Source: Arabidopsis thaliana (taxonomy: Eukaryota; Streptophyta; Magnoliopsida; Brassicales; Brassicaceae). Taken from it: a stretch of DNA of 64,000 bases. Location of the stretch: positions 3,961,151 through 4,025,150 of the forward strand of contig NC_003071.7 of NCBI RefSeq assembly GCF_000001735.4, read 5' to 3'. The position numbers and the translations under genes are program-made. The notes under the pieces were generated by a model that was not told the origin of the DNA, did not search any database, and saw nothing but the letters and a program-made list of their open reading frames with translations. Position 1 is the first letter of the stretch. Each line of letters starts with the position of its first letter. Below are positions 22,203 to 33,843 of this stretch, one piece after another.

Positions 22203-22207
22203 GTCTG

Positions 22208-23160
22208 TGATAGTGACTTTTGAAAGTATTTCTTTGAACCGACCTAGATAGACGTTCAGTGGTTCGCCGTTCTCCTGAGTCATGCTCCAAAGATCGGAAC
22301 TAGAGGCTCCGGGCTGAATACACACTTGGTAATGCTTTAAGAAGGCAGTTGACAACTAGGTGAAGTTGTCAATGGAGTTTGCCTCCTACCTGGAGAACCA
22401 GGTCAAAGCTTTCCCGACGAGACCTTCAACGAAGAGTTGGTAGCAACCGATGTCCCTCTGCTCATCTGAGAAGTGAGCTTTGGCGACTGTTGTCATGAAG
22501 GAGGTCATGAATGACTTGAGGAACTCTCGTGCACGTAATTCGATCGGTGAAAGAAGTCTTCTGAGTTTCTTCAATCATTCGATCAATCTCTAGAGCCAAA
22601 CTGATGACCTTATGGACCTGTGATCCGATCTCTCGAAGTTTCAGATAGATATCGTCTATCTGCCCGTCATGGTCCAAAGCTGCTGGCATAAAAATGTGAC
22701 CGGATGACATCAGGGGCGGCATAGATGGTCTGCCGTCCTGATTGGCGGGATGGTGCGATCCTGGGAACCTAGAGTTGACCATGTTGGACTGTGCGTCCGT
22801 GAAGTCAACGCTAAGACCGCGCGGTTGGATCGTTCTTGGCGGTGTTGCTTCAGAGTTCGGACGTGGCGAGATTCCTTTTGCTAACTCGTCGAGCCGGCGG
22901 TTAGTCTCTGCGACAGATCTTTTGTCACGGTCGCGAGGATGGCTTTGAGGTCTTCCAAGGATAAGGACAATGGAGCGACGGCTGGGGCGGTAGGATTCGC
23001 TTCCCGAGGTAATTGATCTTCAACCGTCTTGGCAGCTAATTCTGCCGCGGAGGGAGGATCTCCTCCGGTAAGGAGGCTAGATTTCGTATCGTCACCGTTA
23101 AATGGAAGGATGACGGGATCGATGATCGTTTGAACCATGTTTTCTTGCGAGAGCGTAGAG
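22208..23160 (-). pseudogene. Tat gag, N-terminal part
   Basis: The start (from about 23219 or a later Met) has SLEDLKAILATVTKDLSQRL. It is followed at 22574-22386 by FLKSFMTSFMTTVAKAHFSD and LFVEGLVGKALTWFSR, the gag capsid core. Stretches near 22300-22210 read DLWSMTQENGEPLNVYLGRF in another frame. Several stops and frame changes are present. It would form the element's virus-like particle. Confidence 0.7.
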
Positions 23161-23196
23161 AAAATTTGTTTATAATCCCCTACAAGGCACGCCAAT

Positions 23197-23686
23197 TGTT
23201 GATTTTGTAAATCAAACAATGAATTTATACTAAGGAGTTAGATAAATTCACTTCTCTCTTAGCTCTAAAGTAATCGGAAAAGAAGAACAAAGTTGCTTGA
23301 AAAAGAAGTTAGGGTTTTTGCTATGAGAAAAGTAGTGTTTTTGTATTAGGTTCTGGATCCATTGAATAGAGGACAAACCCCTCTATTTATACAATGTTTC
23401 CTTGATATCAGAATATGATAAACTTCTAATTATCTAAGGTTTAAATCTTCATTTCTTTTATTCTTTACAAGATCCTCTTCTTTCAAAATGGAAGTCTTCT
23501 CTTTCCGAAGTTCAGGAAGTCGGCTGGGCGATCTCTATCCATTGAATTAGGTCTTCCGGCGACCTCACAACTTTTGCCCATTAATAGGCAAACCGGGATA
23601 TCCCGGTTATGTCGAATTCTTGATTAGATTCACATTTCCCTTTGTTTAAACCGGTATTGACGGAGGTGCTAATTCCTGCACCAACA
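23197..23686 (-). repeat. 5' LTR of the Tat element
   Basis: 490 bp, reading TGTTGGTGCAGGAATTAGCA on the minus strand and ending ..AATCAACA. The same family occurs as a solo LTR at 57125-57611. A primer-site-like TTGGCGTGCC follows directly inside (23196-23186). Confidence 0.85.
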
Positions 23687-23703
23687 ACGGGTCTTCTTAT
23701 CGG

Positions 23704-23760
23704 GTTAAGCGGAAACCTGATGGCAGTGTTGAGCGGTACAAGGCTCGCCTCGTTGCCACC
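23704..23760 (+). pseudogene. Copia reverse transcriptase scrap
   Basis: Nineteen codons read KPDGSVERYKARLVA, the conserved start of Ty1/copia RT. Nothing of copia is seen on either side. It abuts the Tat LTR on the left, which suggests that the Tat inserted into an older copia copy. Confidence 0.7.
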
Positions 23761-23764
23761 AAAA

Positions 23765-24008
23765 TATTCTTGTACACATGGTATGTACATATACCCCTAC
23801 TAGCCTTTGAATAAACCACATTGATTGCTCTCCCGATAGATTTGTGCCTATCAGAAATAATGGCAAGGCTCTCATCATCAGGTATCACACAGCTGAGTTG
23901 CTTGAAAAACAACATCGGTTGACTTCTAGATTCGACAACCTCTACGATTATCAATGAAGAACAACCATTTGTTATCCTCAAATGTCCACTTGCACAGACG
24001 AGAAACAC
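23765..24008 (-). pseudogene. MULE transposase scrap
   Basis: The minus strand reads VIPDDESLAIISDRHKSIGR and ICTYHVYKNI. These are the second catalytic Asp region (ISDRH) and the following Cys/His motif of MULE transposases. No N- or C-terminal domain accompanies it. It differs from the transposase at 40553-43470 and belongs to another copy. Confidence 0.75.
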
Positions 24009-24162
24009 CTAATCCTTCCTCACACTCTATTTCGCTTGTTATAACCCTAAGAGAAAGATTTTGACCAAAAAAGTAAGAGATAATAAGGTTGATCAAGTAG
24101 AATTTTAGCCCTAAAAGAAATAATACTTGATCATCTCCAAGGTAGTTTGAAAAATAAAAATT

Positions 24163-24245
24163 GTGCCGTTGTGAGTAGAGAGAAAAACGATAGTGGCGTC
24201 GTAAGTAGAGAGAAAAACGATAGTGGCGTCGTGAGTAGAGAGAAA
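24163..24245 (+). repeat. 30-bp tandem repeat
   Basis: Two full units (24181-24210 and 24211-24240) share AAACGATAGTGGCGTCGT and GTAGAG. Partial units lie on both sides. Confidence 0.8.
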
Positions 24246-24324
24246 CGGTTCTAAAACTTTAGAAATATATGGTAAGTTAGATTGTGTTGTCATTTATTAG
24301 TTTTCACAAAAAAAAAAAAAAAAA

Positions 24325-25336
24325 AAAATCTGTCGTACTTATAAAAAGTCTTTTATAACCTTGTTGTATAAATTATTAAAGACACGTGACAAATATCTTA
24401 CAAATATTTTTTTTTGTAAAAACTAATTTACCATCACATAAGAAATAAAAATTTGTTATAAGATGGATTAAAATTTAAATCTGTCATTGCATAAAACATA
24501 TTTGCTATCACTATATAAAGTTATTCCAGCAATTATTTTTTTGATTAATAAACCTGTAATCAAACGACAGTTTTTTTAACCATACTCCAAATCTGTCATA
24601 ATGTACAAAAAGTCTGTCATCACATTAAACATTTTGTCTGCGATTGTATGTCATTCTGGCAATTTTTTTTAATTTGACAAAACTGCTACTATTGCACAGA
24701 TTTTTTTGTTTAAAGATAAAAATCTGTCATAACATAAAAAAAGGGTGTGTTTGCAAAGTAGTCAGTTTCTCAAACTTAATTATAGAATTAGGCAGTTCAC
24801 TATTTATAATTATTGAAACATGTACGTTACTTTTTCGTATAATAAAACAGCGTCTAGTAGAAGCAGGGGTGGGGTAGTGGGAGTTTTGAAAATTACCTTG
24901 AGATCCTTTTGGCTGAGGAGAGAGACTAATGTATGACACTAGATGAGGTAGAGATTTAGAAACGTGTATCACTCACTCCCCTTTCTATCTCTACACACAC
25001 TCTCTCTCTTTATAATAAACATATATATTTTTTTTCTTTTCTTTTTATAACCCCTCTAATCTAATAATTGAAATACTCATCAATATAAATTTGTTTTCTA
25101 AATTAATTTACATAAATAATCGTGGGATAGATAATGACATGGATTGTAATTAGTAGAGATGATCTAGGGTATAATTGATTTTGTAATTGGTAGAGAAAAA
25201 AAGGAGTGACTAAAAATCTAATTGTGAATAGTAAACTGCCTAGTTCACCAATTATGTTTCGGAAAGTGACTATTTTCCAATTTAACCCTAAAAAAAATCT
25301 GTTATCACTAATAAGTCAAACTAGTAATTATATTTT
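24325..25336. repeat. Old repeat rich in AAATCTGTCAT motifs, left part
   Basis: The motif AAATCTGTCATAA or close variants recurs about six times in 24325-24740 and again at 25297. The matching right part follows the 18.6-kb MULE at 43984-44320, so the MULE and a MITE inserted into it. Subterminal motif arrays of this kind are known in CACTA and some Mutator-like elements. No gene is present, and the class is not determined. Confidence 0.55.
24743..25288. mobile_element. Mutator-type MITE with long inverted ends
   Basis: The two ends are inverted repeats of about 70 bp, sharing AGTAGTCA/ATAGTCA, TAGGCAGTT and ACTATT. The flanks are TAAAAAAA(A) at 24735-24742 and 25289-25297, an 8-9 bp duplication. 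At 546 bp it has no coding capacity. Long TIRs with a 9-bp duplication fit the Mutator superfamily. Confidence 0.8.
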
Positions 25337-25415
25337 GAGAATATTGCATACTTAGACACTTTTTCAAAAGTTTAGACGTGTTTCGACACTTTAAAATCAT
25401 CAGCACTTTGCCTTG
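25337..25415. repeat. Left terminal inverted repeat of the MULE
   Basis: It pairs with 43885-43974. The match is about 60 percent over the outer 26 bp and strongest in the inner ACACTTTAAAA and GCACTTTGCCTTG blocks. Confidence 0.7.
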
Positions 25416-25439
25416 GCAAAGTTACACTATTACCCTAAC

Positions 25440-27409
25440 CAGTTGTCTTCAAACCAAACCCGCATTAACCAAAGAGATCCCTTAACCAAACCACTCGTCG
25501 AATTTGCAGTTACCCTATTTGACTTTTGAAGACTTTTTCGGACACGTAAAAAACTAATCCAGTAAAAAACTGCAAATTACTGTTTGTTGTAGAAGACGAC
25601 TCGGGCGACATCATCCTCTTCAGTTTTTCCGGTGACTCTGTTTGCGCAGACAACGACGCAGATGATTTTCCGGTGACTATGTTCGCTCAGACGACGACGG
25701 AGATGACGACGACTTCTAATTTAGTTCCCAAACCCTAAATTCTCTCCAACTTCTCCGTCATTGTCCACCACCACTGCTGCACACGACTTTCTCTCTTGTG
25801 ATCTCTCCACCGGTATTTCCCCCAAATTTCTTCATGTTCTTATATCGAATTGGATTTATGTTTCATGTAAAATTTGTTTCGTCGAAACTCGGCTGTTTGA
25901 TTATTATTTTTTAGTTTCTATCTTCGGTTCTCGCTTCTCGTTTTTCGTATTTAAGTTACAAACTCATTTGATTGACAAAACCATATACTCCGTTTATGAA
26001 TTTTGCTCACTCTTGTTGCAATTTCTCGTAAAGCCTTAACCTTTTTGGGTTTCTTTCACTTACTAGTCTTTGTTAGGTTATTCCACTTCACCTTGATCCT
26101 ATGATTATTCTCTCATGTTTAGCTTTTTACTTATGGTGTTTGTGTCTGTCTCGTTTTTATTTATTTATTTTAGGTTCATTTACGGGCCTAAATACTGACC
26201 AGAGTGTTCTCCAAGTTCAGGTGAGTGATTAGTGGAATTGCTTGTGTCTTATAATGTAAGCTAGCACCAATATGACTCATTGTGTTATGATTGTACTGTA
26301 CATAATTAGCAGTCGCCCTTTTTGTGGACAGGGCACAGAATCAATTCACATTGTGTTATGATTTTGCAGTAACTAATCTTTTTTTACTCTCTCATAGTTT
26401 GGCATTTTCCACTTTGGCTGTGATTTTAAACATGTTGGATATGATCTGATGGTCAACTATATTTGGATAACATCAATTCACATTGTGTTTTGATTTTTCG
26501 GTAACTAATCTTCAGTTGGTTTGTTAACTTTGTTTTGTTTACTCTCTGATATTTTGACATTTTTAGGTACCTTTCTGACTTACTCGTAGAGCGTCACTAG
26601 CTTACTCCATATTTGCATGTGCTTCCACATGTTTGCCGGCTCATGAACCCCGGTTAGCCATACTGTTATAATTAGAGTTTCTTTCTTTCATCATAAGATT
26701 TTCCGTAATTTTCGTTTATTGCTTCAGAACTAAAATCTTTATTCATTTGATATGCATTTTAGTGGTGCTTCTAAGTTATATGTTAGCAAAAAACAATAAT
26801 AGAGTAATTGTACAATCCCATAAGTAAGATATCTTTATGTGAATTGTTTCATTGTTTAGTTTTCTTTTTCGTATTTCAGTTATAAACAAGGGAATTTCTT
26901 GTTTTGGAAACGTAATTCCTTTGTAACAAATTCATTTGATGGACAACACCATATAATCTGTTGATGAATTTTGCTGACTCTTGTTCTCATTTCTGAAGTA
27001 GCCTTAATTATTTTTGGTTTCTTTCACTTACTAGGCTTTGTTAGGTTCTTAGAGTTGTCCTTCTGCTGGTTCTTCAGAGTGATCCTTTTCTAATCCGTTC
27101 TATTTTATTTTAGCTATAGTTTAGTGGTTACACCTAATCTTCTGCTGGTTTGTAAACTTTGTTTTGTTTACTCTCTGGTATTTTGTCAGTTTCATTTGCA
27201 ACTTGATTTTCTTTTGTGGAGATGAAAAAGCTACTTCATATTTAGACTTGTTTTAAAAAAAAAAAAATCTGCATATAGTTATTATTTCCTTTTCCTATAT
27301 CTATTGCTGCCATATCTAAGATGAGTTTATTTGTTTGTGTTACAAGATTTGTAAGACAGTTTAACATCTAAATTGATAGCATTGGCAGACAAGTTTATTC
27401 TGTTACACT
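25440..27409 (+). promoter_or_regulatory. 5' region of the Ulp1-like gene in the MULE
   Basis: No long ORF of note is present. A GA-rich stretch with repeated GACGACG triplets (25600-25720) and CT-rich sequence looks like a promoter and 5' UTR. Blocks at 25935-26080 and 26870-27050 are diverged copies of each other, and AATTCACATTGTGTT occurs at about 26340 and 26470. One or more leader introns are likely. The transcription start cannot be placed. Confidence 0.4.
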
Positions 27410-30400
27410 ATGGAAGGTACTCTTACTCTGTTAATCTAATCTAAGCAAGCAATAGACAGACATTTGTGAACTCGTTTTATTTGGTCCTATTATCTGTTAA
27501 TCTAATCTTAATCTTCTGAACTTGTTTCTTGCTAATGACAGGGTCAACGTCTCAGGAACCATCTTCTCAGTGTGATTCAAATCTTCCTAATAGACTCTTC
27601 GCCACCGATCAATATCCGAGGGGAAGGCTAAATATATACTCAAGACCAGATATTCTATCCTTTATCCGGAAGGTTTTTTATGGGACAAAGAAATTGGATT
27701 TCATTCTTCAATCTTGCTTTGGACCTCTATTCCATTTGCCGGTTAGTAGGTGTGCGATGTCTGGTAAGCTTATGCATGCCTTGCTATGTAGGCAGCTGGT
27801 AACAAAGAAAAAGTATGAGCTGTGGACAGTATTTGGTGGATACCCCCTGAGATTTTCATTACCTGAATTTGCTTGCGTGACTGGATTGCCCTGTGGTGAG
27901 TTTTCTGAGGATTATGATCCAGATGATGATGCAGTTTATGTTGTTGGCATGAAGAGTTACTGGGACAAGTTAATTGGTCCAGACAAGACTGTTACCTTAG
28001 GGGATGTTTCTGACATGCTAACCAACAAACGCAAGACCTTGTCATCTGACCACAGACTTAAGCTCGTGTTTCTACTTATTGTAGATGGTGTACTCATAGC
28101 ATCGAACCAAATCGGTAGGCCTACATTTAAATATGTAGAGATGTTGGCAGATATGGATAAATTCCTTTCATTTCCTTGGGGTAGAGAGTCTTTTTTGAAG
28201 ACTGTAGTAGGAATGAGACCCGACAAACGAAATCTCGGTAAGTCCACTGGTAAAAGACAGCTGACAACTAACCCTATCAAGAGTTTGGTGAGTCAACTTC
28301 AGCAGAAAACATTCCGTTTGAAAGGTTTCCCCTAGAGTTGCAGCTCATAGCATTTCGTAACATACCTGGACTGTTAGATTTGCTGTTAGATGACTCAACC
28401 TCTAAGACAATCCTCCTTTGGAAACGATTAACTCATCCAAAACAAGTTATATCGCTTCATCAGATTCATGCTTTGGAAAGCAACCTTAAGGTATTCTTTT
28501 TCACCTCAATTATCTATATTGTGTCTATAATATTCTCTTTTTATAAATCCAGTCTTATATACTATTAATAACCTTCTAATTTTGTACAGCTGCCAATGGA
28601 TCCGCTTATAGTTGGAGACCTTAATGCTGACCAAAGTTGGGCAGAGTGGGACGATGAGGTGAAAGATAAGAAAGTTGCATACATGTATGATTTGATATGG
28701 GCATCTCATCGATTCCAAAAAACCGATTGGCCAGGAGGTGATGCCACATTGCCTCCAATTTCTATCCCAAAGAATAAGCTATCTGGTGTTCATAAAAAGC
28801 ACATTGTGGACCGTAAGAAGAAATTAGGTGTGAAGTCTGAGGCTCCCAAATCCAAGTGAAGGTATTCAACTCGTAGTAAACCGGAACTCAATCTCTCTGA
28901 TGATGAGAAGTCCAGGCTCATCAGTGAACTACAAACTAAGGTGGAAGAGCTATCGAACCGTGTAATGAAGCTTGAAAAAACAAAAAAAGCTGTCAGATTC
29001 AAGCGGTCCACAAAACTCTCCTCCAGTTTTGTTGCATGTTCTTCTAGATCAAAGCGCAAGAAGACAATGGAGGTCCCTATCCAATCTCAAACCCCAGAGG
29101 TATTCAAGATTTCAAACTGTTTTAAATATTTGAACATTATCATAGACTTCAACTTCAGGCTGTCATAATAAATCTTTTAATTTTCTCATAGACTTCATCT
29201 CAGTCACACACGTTGTCTAAGCATGTATTTGGACAGCCTGAAGTTGCACAGCAAGTCCCAGACGATAATTTAGATAAAGCTCAAGACTCCAGTGATAGTA
29301 CCCCATTGATAAACACGGTTAGTGTAATAATTAACTTCAACTATTTACAAACTTGGTAGAATTAACGACGTCAACACATCTTATTGCAGGAGATTACTGA
29401 TGACCCCATGGATGTATTTGTCACCCCACTACAATCAGAGCACTCTAATAACGATGATGCAAATGAAGGCAACCCTGTTTATGACATTGATGTCAAATAT
29501 CAAAATGCCAATGAGGAAGATGTTGATAGCCAAATGCAGGTACTTTTATAACTACAAACACAACAAATCAAAGCCTTTCTTTAAGCATCAAAACTAAATT
29601 TTCTTTTCTGCTGTCTTTAATGTTAATTCTGGGTGGACAGGTTTTCTTGCACACCCATAATGACTTATATATATAAGAGACATTGACTATTGTAATTTCC
29701 AATCAGGTTGATCCAAGTTCAAACCCAAGCGTCGAAAAACTAGTTCCTCTCAACCAAGACCATATTAGTGATGTAAGATAATATAGTATTTGTTGGACCT
29801 ACTGCACAGACCAATGTTTATATTTGTTTTTTTTGACCAAATCCATTCTACAATTACTTGTAGGACGCATCGGAGAGAGTTCCTGCAATACATTCTGGTT
29901 TAGATCTATCAAAAGAACACAACTATGAAGAACAAGAATCGAATGCCAATGACGAAGATGTTGATAGCCAAATGAAGGTACTTTTATCTTTTATAAATAC
30001 AAACACAACAAATCAAAACCTTTCTTTACCAAAAAAACTACATTTTGTTTTGTGCTGTCTTTAATATTAATCATGGGTGGACAGGTTTTCTTGGACACCC
30101 ATAATGACTTATATATATAAGAGACATTGACTATTGTAATTTCCAAATAGGTTGATCCAAGGTCAGACCCAAGCGTCGAAAAACTACTCCCTCTCAACCA
30201 AGATCATATTATTGATGTAAGATAATATATTATTTGTTGGACCTACTGCGCAGACCAATGGTTATGTTTTTTTTAAAACCAAATCCATTCTACAATTACT
30301 TGCAGGACGCATCAGAGAGAGTTCCTGCAACACATTCTGGTTTAGATCTGCCAAAAGAACACAACTCTGAAGAACTGCAAACGAATGCCAATAAAACAGA

Positions 30401-32758
30401 TGTTGATGGCAAAATGCAGGTACTTTTATGAATACAAACACAATAAATCAAAGCCTTTCTTTAACCATGAAAAATACATATTCTACTTTCCTCTTTGTAT
30501 CTTTAACACAACAAATTCATTCTACAATTACTTTCAGGACTCATTGGACAGGGAGCCTGCATCACATTCTGATATAGATCTGTCAATAGAACAGAGCTCT
30601 GAAGAACAGCAAGCGAAGGTATTACTTTAAGATTATGTCTGAACTATGAATGAACTAATTATGTTCTTAAAGAAGTCAAGATTATGTCTGAACTAATTAT
30701 GGTCTTTAAAAAGGATGTCAACCTTATCTCTGAAATAAATTTTGCTGCAGCAAGTTAATCATTTATATTAGACAGGAGTTTGTGGATACGTTATAATTTA
30801 CAGATAATATTTGCTAATGTTTTTCTCACCATATTTTTGTGTACTACAACATTCAAGACACCATGGAGGCGGCTGCAGCATCTTATTCATTGTTAGGGTT
30901 TGCAAAGCTCGCAAAAAAGAAGGTCAACCTTATGTCTATACTTAATTAGGCTCTCTTGTTCACTTTAAATTGGACAGGAGTTTGTGGATACGCTATAATA
31001 TTTTCTTATGTTTTTCTCACCATCTTATTGGTACTTCTACATTTTGGTCACTTTGGAGTCGGCTGCAGATCTCAGTCATTGTCACAGACGCCACCAGAAG
31101 TCAACTTCGATGGTGACCCTATGAAGGTAAACAGTAACAACAAGGCTGTGTTATTCGACATGATTATTTGGTTACTAAATAATTTGTAGGATATTATTCT
31201 TATAATAGGTCTCCTCATTTTATATTTGCGAAAGATAGTCTAATACATTTTCAAAACCAATCTCATTATTGCAGGCTATGGTAATATATTCCCATCCAAT
31301 TTATGATACAAATTCCAAACATGACAAACAATCAGAATCTTCTCCCACCCATAGTGCCAATAGTGAACTAACTCCAACGGAGGTTTTTTCAAATATTATA
31401 ATCCTGTCCATCTCTTCAAAAATTATGTTTTTTAGATATCAGTTTCAATAATTTTTTCATACAGATAATTACTTATCCTTTTTGACATATCCTATCAGGA
31501 TCAAATCACTGATTCTCGAGACATTGGTGCAAATGATCTGGATGATAACCAGGTATGCTCTAAACAAGATAAACACAACATCTTTTTGATACTATAAACT
31601 AATGGTCCTACTTTCAAACCTTATGATGGTTTTCTTCTTTGCACTAATATTACATTATAATGTACAGGAAGAAGGTTATGTTGATGTTTCAGATTCATCT
31701 CTAGCGCGAGAAAGAGAGAAACCAATTCTGTCTGAAGCTGAAGTTTTTCTTGTAGCAGAGTTGTTATCAAAATCAAGAACGGGCTCATATGAACTTTTAC
31801 CTTCAATGAGTAAATCAGAGTTTGCACTGTTTCGCAATACCCTCTCCGCTGCACCGAATATGTATGGTTATACTTTCATTTTATTTATCATCAATACAGT
31901 TATAATCTTGTTATAAGCTTAAGCTTTTTTTTTTCCTTGCAGTGAACATCTCACTTCGTGTGGATTCTTTATTTCAAACTCATTCCTTCTATCACTTGCC
32001 AAGCCTACAAACTGGGTTTCAACTCTGGTATAAAATCAACAATTATTTTACAAATATTACCTTTATAATCTTTAGTGTGAAAGTCTAATTCTTATTGTTT
32101 GTTTACCTAGCATATGGAGGTGTTGGTGTCCTTGCTTTCTCAAAAGCTTGCGACAACACTTACAAACCAACGTGCCGCTTTTGTTCAACCATGGTTCGCA
32201 AACCATCTACAAGGAAAATTAAAAAGCTTCAAAGCTGCCAAAATCAAGTCACGCGTCAAGTGGTCCGAACCCATGAAACAGTTCATCATAGGGCCCAACA
32301 CTGAATGGTTCACAGACATTGATACCATTTACTTGCCTATGATATGGGATTCGAAACACTGGGTAGGACTTGCAATAAATCTGGGAGTCTGGTCCGTTGA
32401 AATTCTTGAACCAAATATAGATCTTTATGAGGAAGATGAGGTTCGACGTTTCATTGAACCTTTTGTTACAATCTTGCCATACCTCATCCAAAGGTCCTGT
32501 AAGCCCGAATGTTCTCAGAATCATGGTCTTCAGCCTTTTTATTGGAAGCGATTAGATGGCTTATATAAGAATTTGCGATCTGGTGACTGTGGCCCAGTGG
32601 CAATGAAGTTCCTTGAGATTCAGGCAAGTGATAATCCCCCAGAGAACATGGCGAAAATAACAGATAAACACGTTGACTCTTTTAGGCGTAAAGATGCCAT
32701 GAACATTTATGAGGAGTTTGTCTGCCCCCTTGATGCATCTGCCTTTAATAACAAGTGA
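27410..32758 (+). CDS. DUF1985/Ulp1-like cysteine protease gene of the MULE (one in-frame stop)
   Basis: It can be read as about 17 exons with GT-AG introns: 27410-27416, 27541-28237, 28303-28490, 28590-29099, 29192-29317, 29390-29539, 29707-29772, 29864-29977, 30151-30216, 30306-30419, 30538-30618, perhaps 31069-31126, 31275-31382, 31499-31552, 31668-31861, 31943-32027 and 32111-32758. Exon 2 has the DUF1985 domain (WTVFGGYPLRFSLPEFACVT). The last exon is the C48 peptidase with His (SKHWVGLAI, 32357) and Cys (SGDCGP, 32588). In this family C48 enzymes cut SUMO-like proteins; the role of TE copies is unknown. The usual Asp appears as Glu (EILEPN) and the Gln before DCG as Lys, so activity is doubtful. 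A TGA at 28857-28859 interrupts exon 4. The phase of the 31069 exon is off. Confidence 0.8.
29519..30618 (+). repeat. Tandem exon-intron module in the Ulp1-like gene, unit about 440 bp
   Basis: GATGTTGATAGCCAAATG recurs at 29519 and 29957 and, as a variant, at 30399. Each full unit has a 66-bp exon, an intron and a 114-bp exon, all phase 0. A third, partial unit ends in the 81-bp exon 30538-30618. The encoded parts are Asp/Glu/Ser-rich linkers between DUF1985 and the protease domain. Confidence 0.85.
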
Positions 32759-33280
32759 TCACTCTCTCTGCTTTTTGTAATATTAACCATCTTAACTTTC
32801 ATTTTGAGTATTATCACTCTGTAAGCTATTTTCTGAACGTGTGTGTTCTATTTGGCTTTGTTGAATAGTAAACATAATCTAATTGTTGTTGTCTGAATAA
32901 TGTCTATCTTTTTTTTCTCATTACTCCCAAAAGGAACAATCTCTATTTTATATGTTATACATGGATTTCATGTGATATGCGGTTTTGTAATGAATAGAGC
33001 TTGATAGTATTATTGTGTTCCATCCATATATTTATATCCATAAGTTATACGATATGTGGATTATTATTCTATACTAATTATATAATAAAGGTTTGTTACT
33101 TACTTAGTAGAATGGTCCAAATCTTAAATGGTAATGTAGAATAATTGGAAAACTAAAACCAAAAAAAAGAAAGGAGCTAATACATAAAAAACAAAGGTTC
33201 TTAATGGTTCAAAAAAAAAAAGACAACATTAAAATCGAACTTCACATATTTGGACAAGTTTTGTGTGCTGCACTTTTGCA
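32759..33280. other. AT-rich spacer after the Ulp1-like gene
   Basis: No gene is seen. The part just after 32758 is probably the 3' UTR, with TTGTAATATTAA-like sequence. Confidence 0.4.
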
Positions 33281-33843
33281 TCAGCAACACCTTGCATTCA
33301 TAGCTCGCACTCGGGGCTGAGCCCAGTAAGCTCCATCAATTTGTACCCATCCTCCGTCCTCTGCATAAGGCTCCACCCATAAAGGTGCCCTGTAGCATTT
33401 TTCAACGAAATTCTCATATGCTATTCCTTTGTACAATACAGCAGTCAAGGCATGGGTATTGTTTGCTTCAAGACATTTATTGAAGAAATGCTAATAGATC
33501 GTGTGTGGCATTGACCACCACATGAAATACCGAGATTTGTCAAGTCGAACACAACGTAGTGTTTCCTCTTAATATGCAGCCGGCTTAAATACCGGACCTG
33601 CTTTAATCAAATTTTTCAATGCATCCACGCCATCTTCAGCCAGGTAGCTAACAATTTTAGCAAGCAATGGAGGGGGCATGTGAAATTGTTGAATGCTGGT
33701 TTCCTGGCCAAAAAATAAAAACCTAATAAGACAATATAAATAAAAGTATAAAGTAGGAGAGTTTATGATTTTTGTAATGTATGGAAAACCATTTTTACAC
33801 AACAGCCGGCGGATGGTTCACTGCTGCGTTTCTGTCTTCTCAT
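33281..33843 (-). pseudogene. F-box-like (At2g35280-type) copy 1, two stops
   Basis: A short first exon from 33843 (MRRQKRSSEP) is followed by a main exon reading MPPPLLAKIVSYLAEDGVDA, CVRLDKSRYFMWWSMPH and CLEANNTHALTAVLYKGIAY. In-frame stops lie at the position of KPAAY-stop (about 33571) and in the IY-stop-HFF motif (about 33494). It diverges head-to-head from copy 2 and is its closest relative here. The pattern resembles the plant F-box At2g35280-like family (F-box-like helix, then a region with NPxALYLQ). The assignment was made by eye. Confidence 0.65.

Larger units (their letters stand above)
16812..23686 (-). mobile_element. Tat-lineage (Atlantys-like) Ty3/gypsy element, 5' part
   Basis: The minus-strand order is LTR (23686-23197), gag, protease, RT, RNase H, a second RNase H and integrase. 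The dual RNase H and the LTR start TGTTGGTGCAGG indicate the Tat lineage. Every gene carries stops or frameshifts, so the copy is dead. It continues at 1686-1 beyond the Athila insertion and carries a solo LTR in gag. Confidence 0.85.

Noticed and set aside
24300..24330. Poly(A) run as a retroposon tail
   Set aside because: No target duplication or upstream retroposon body could be found for it.
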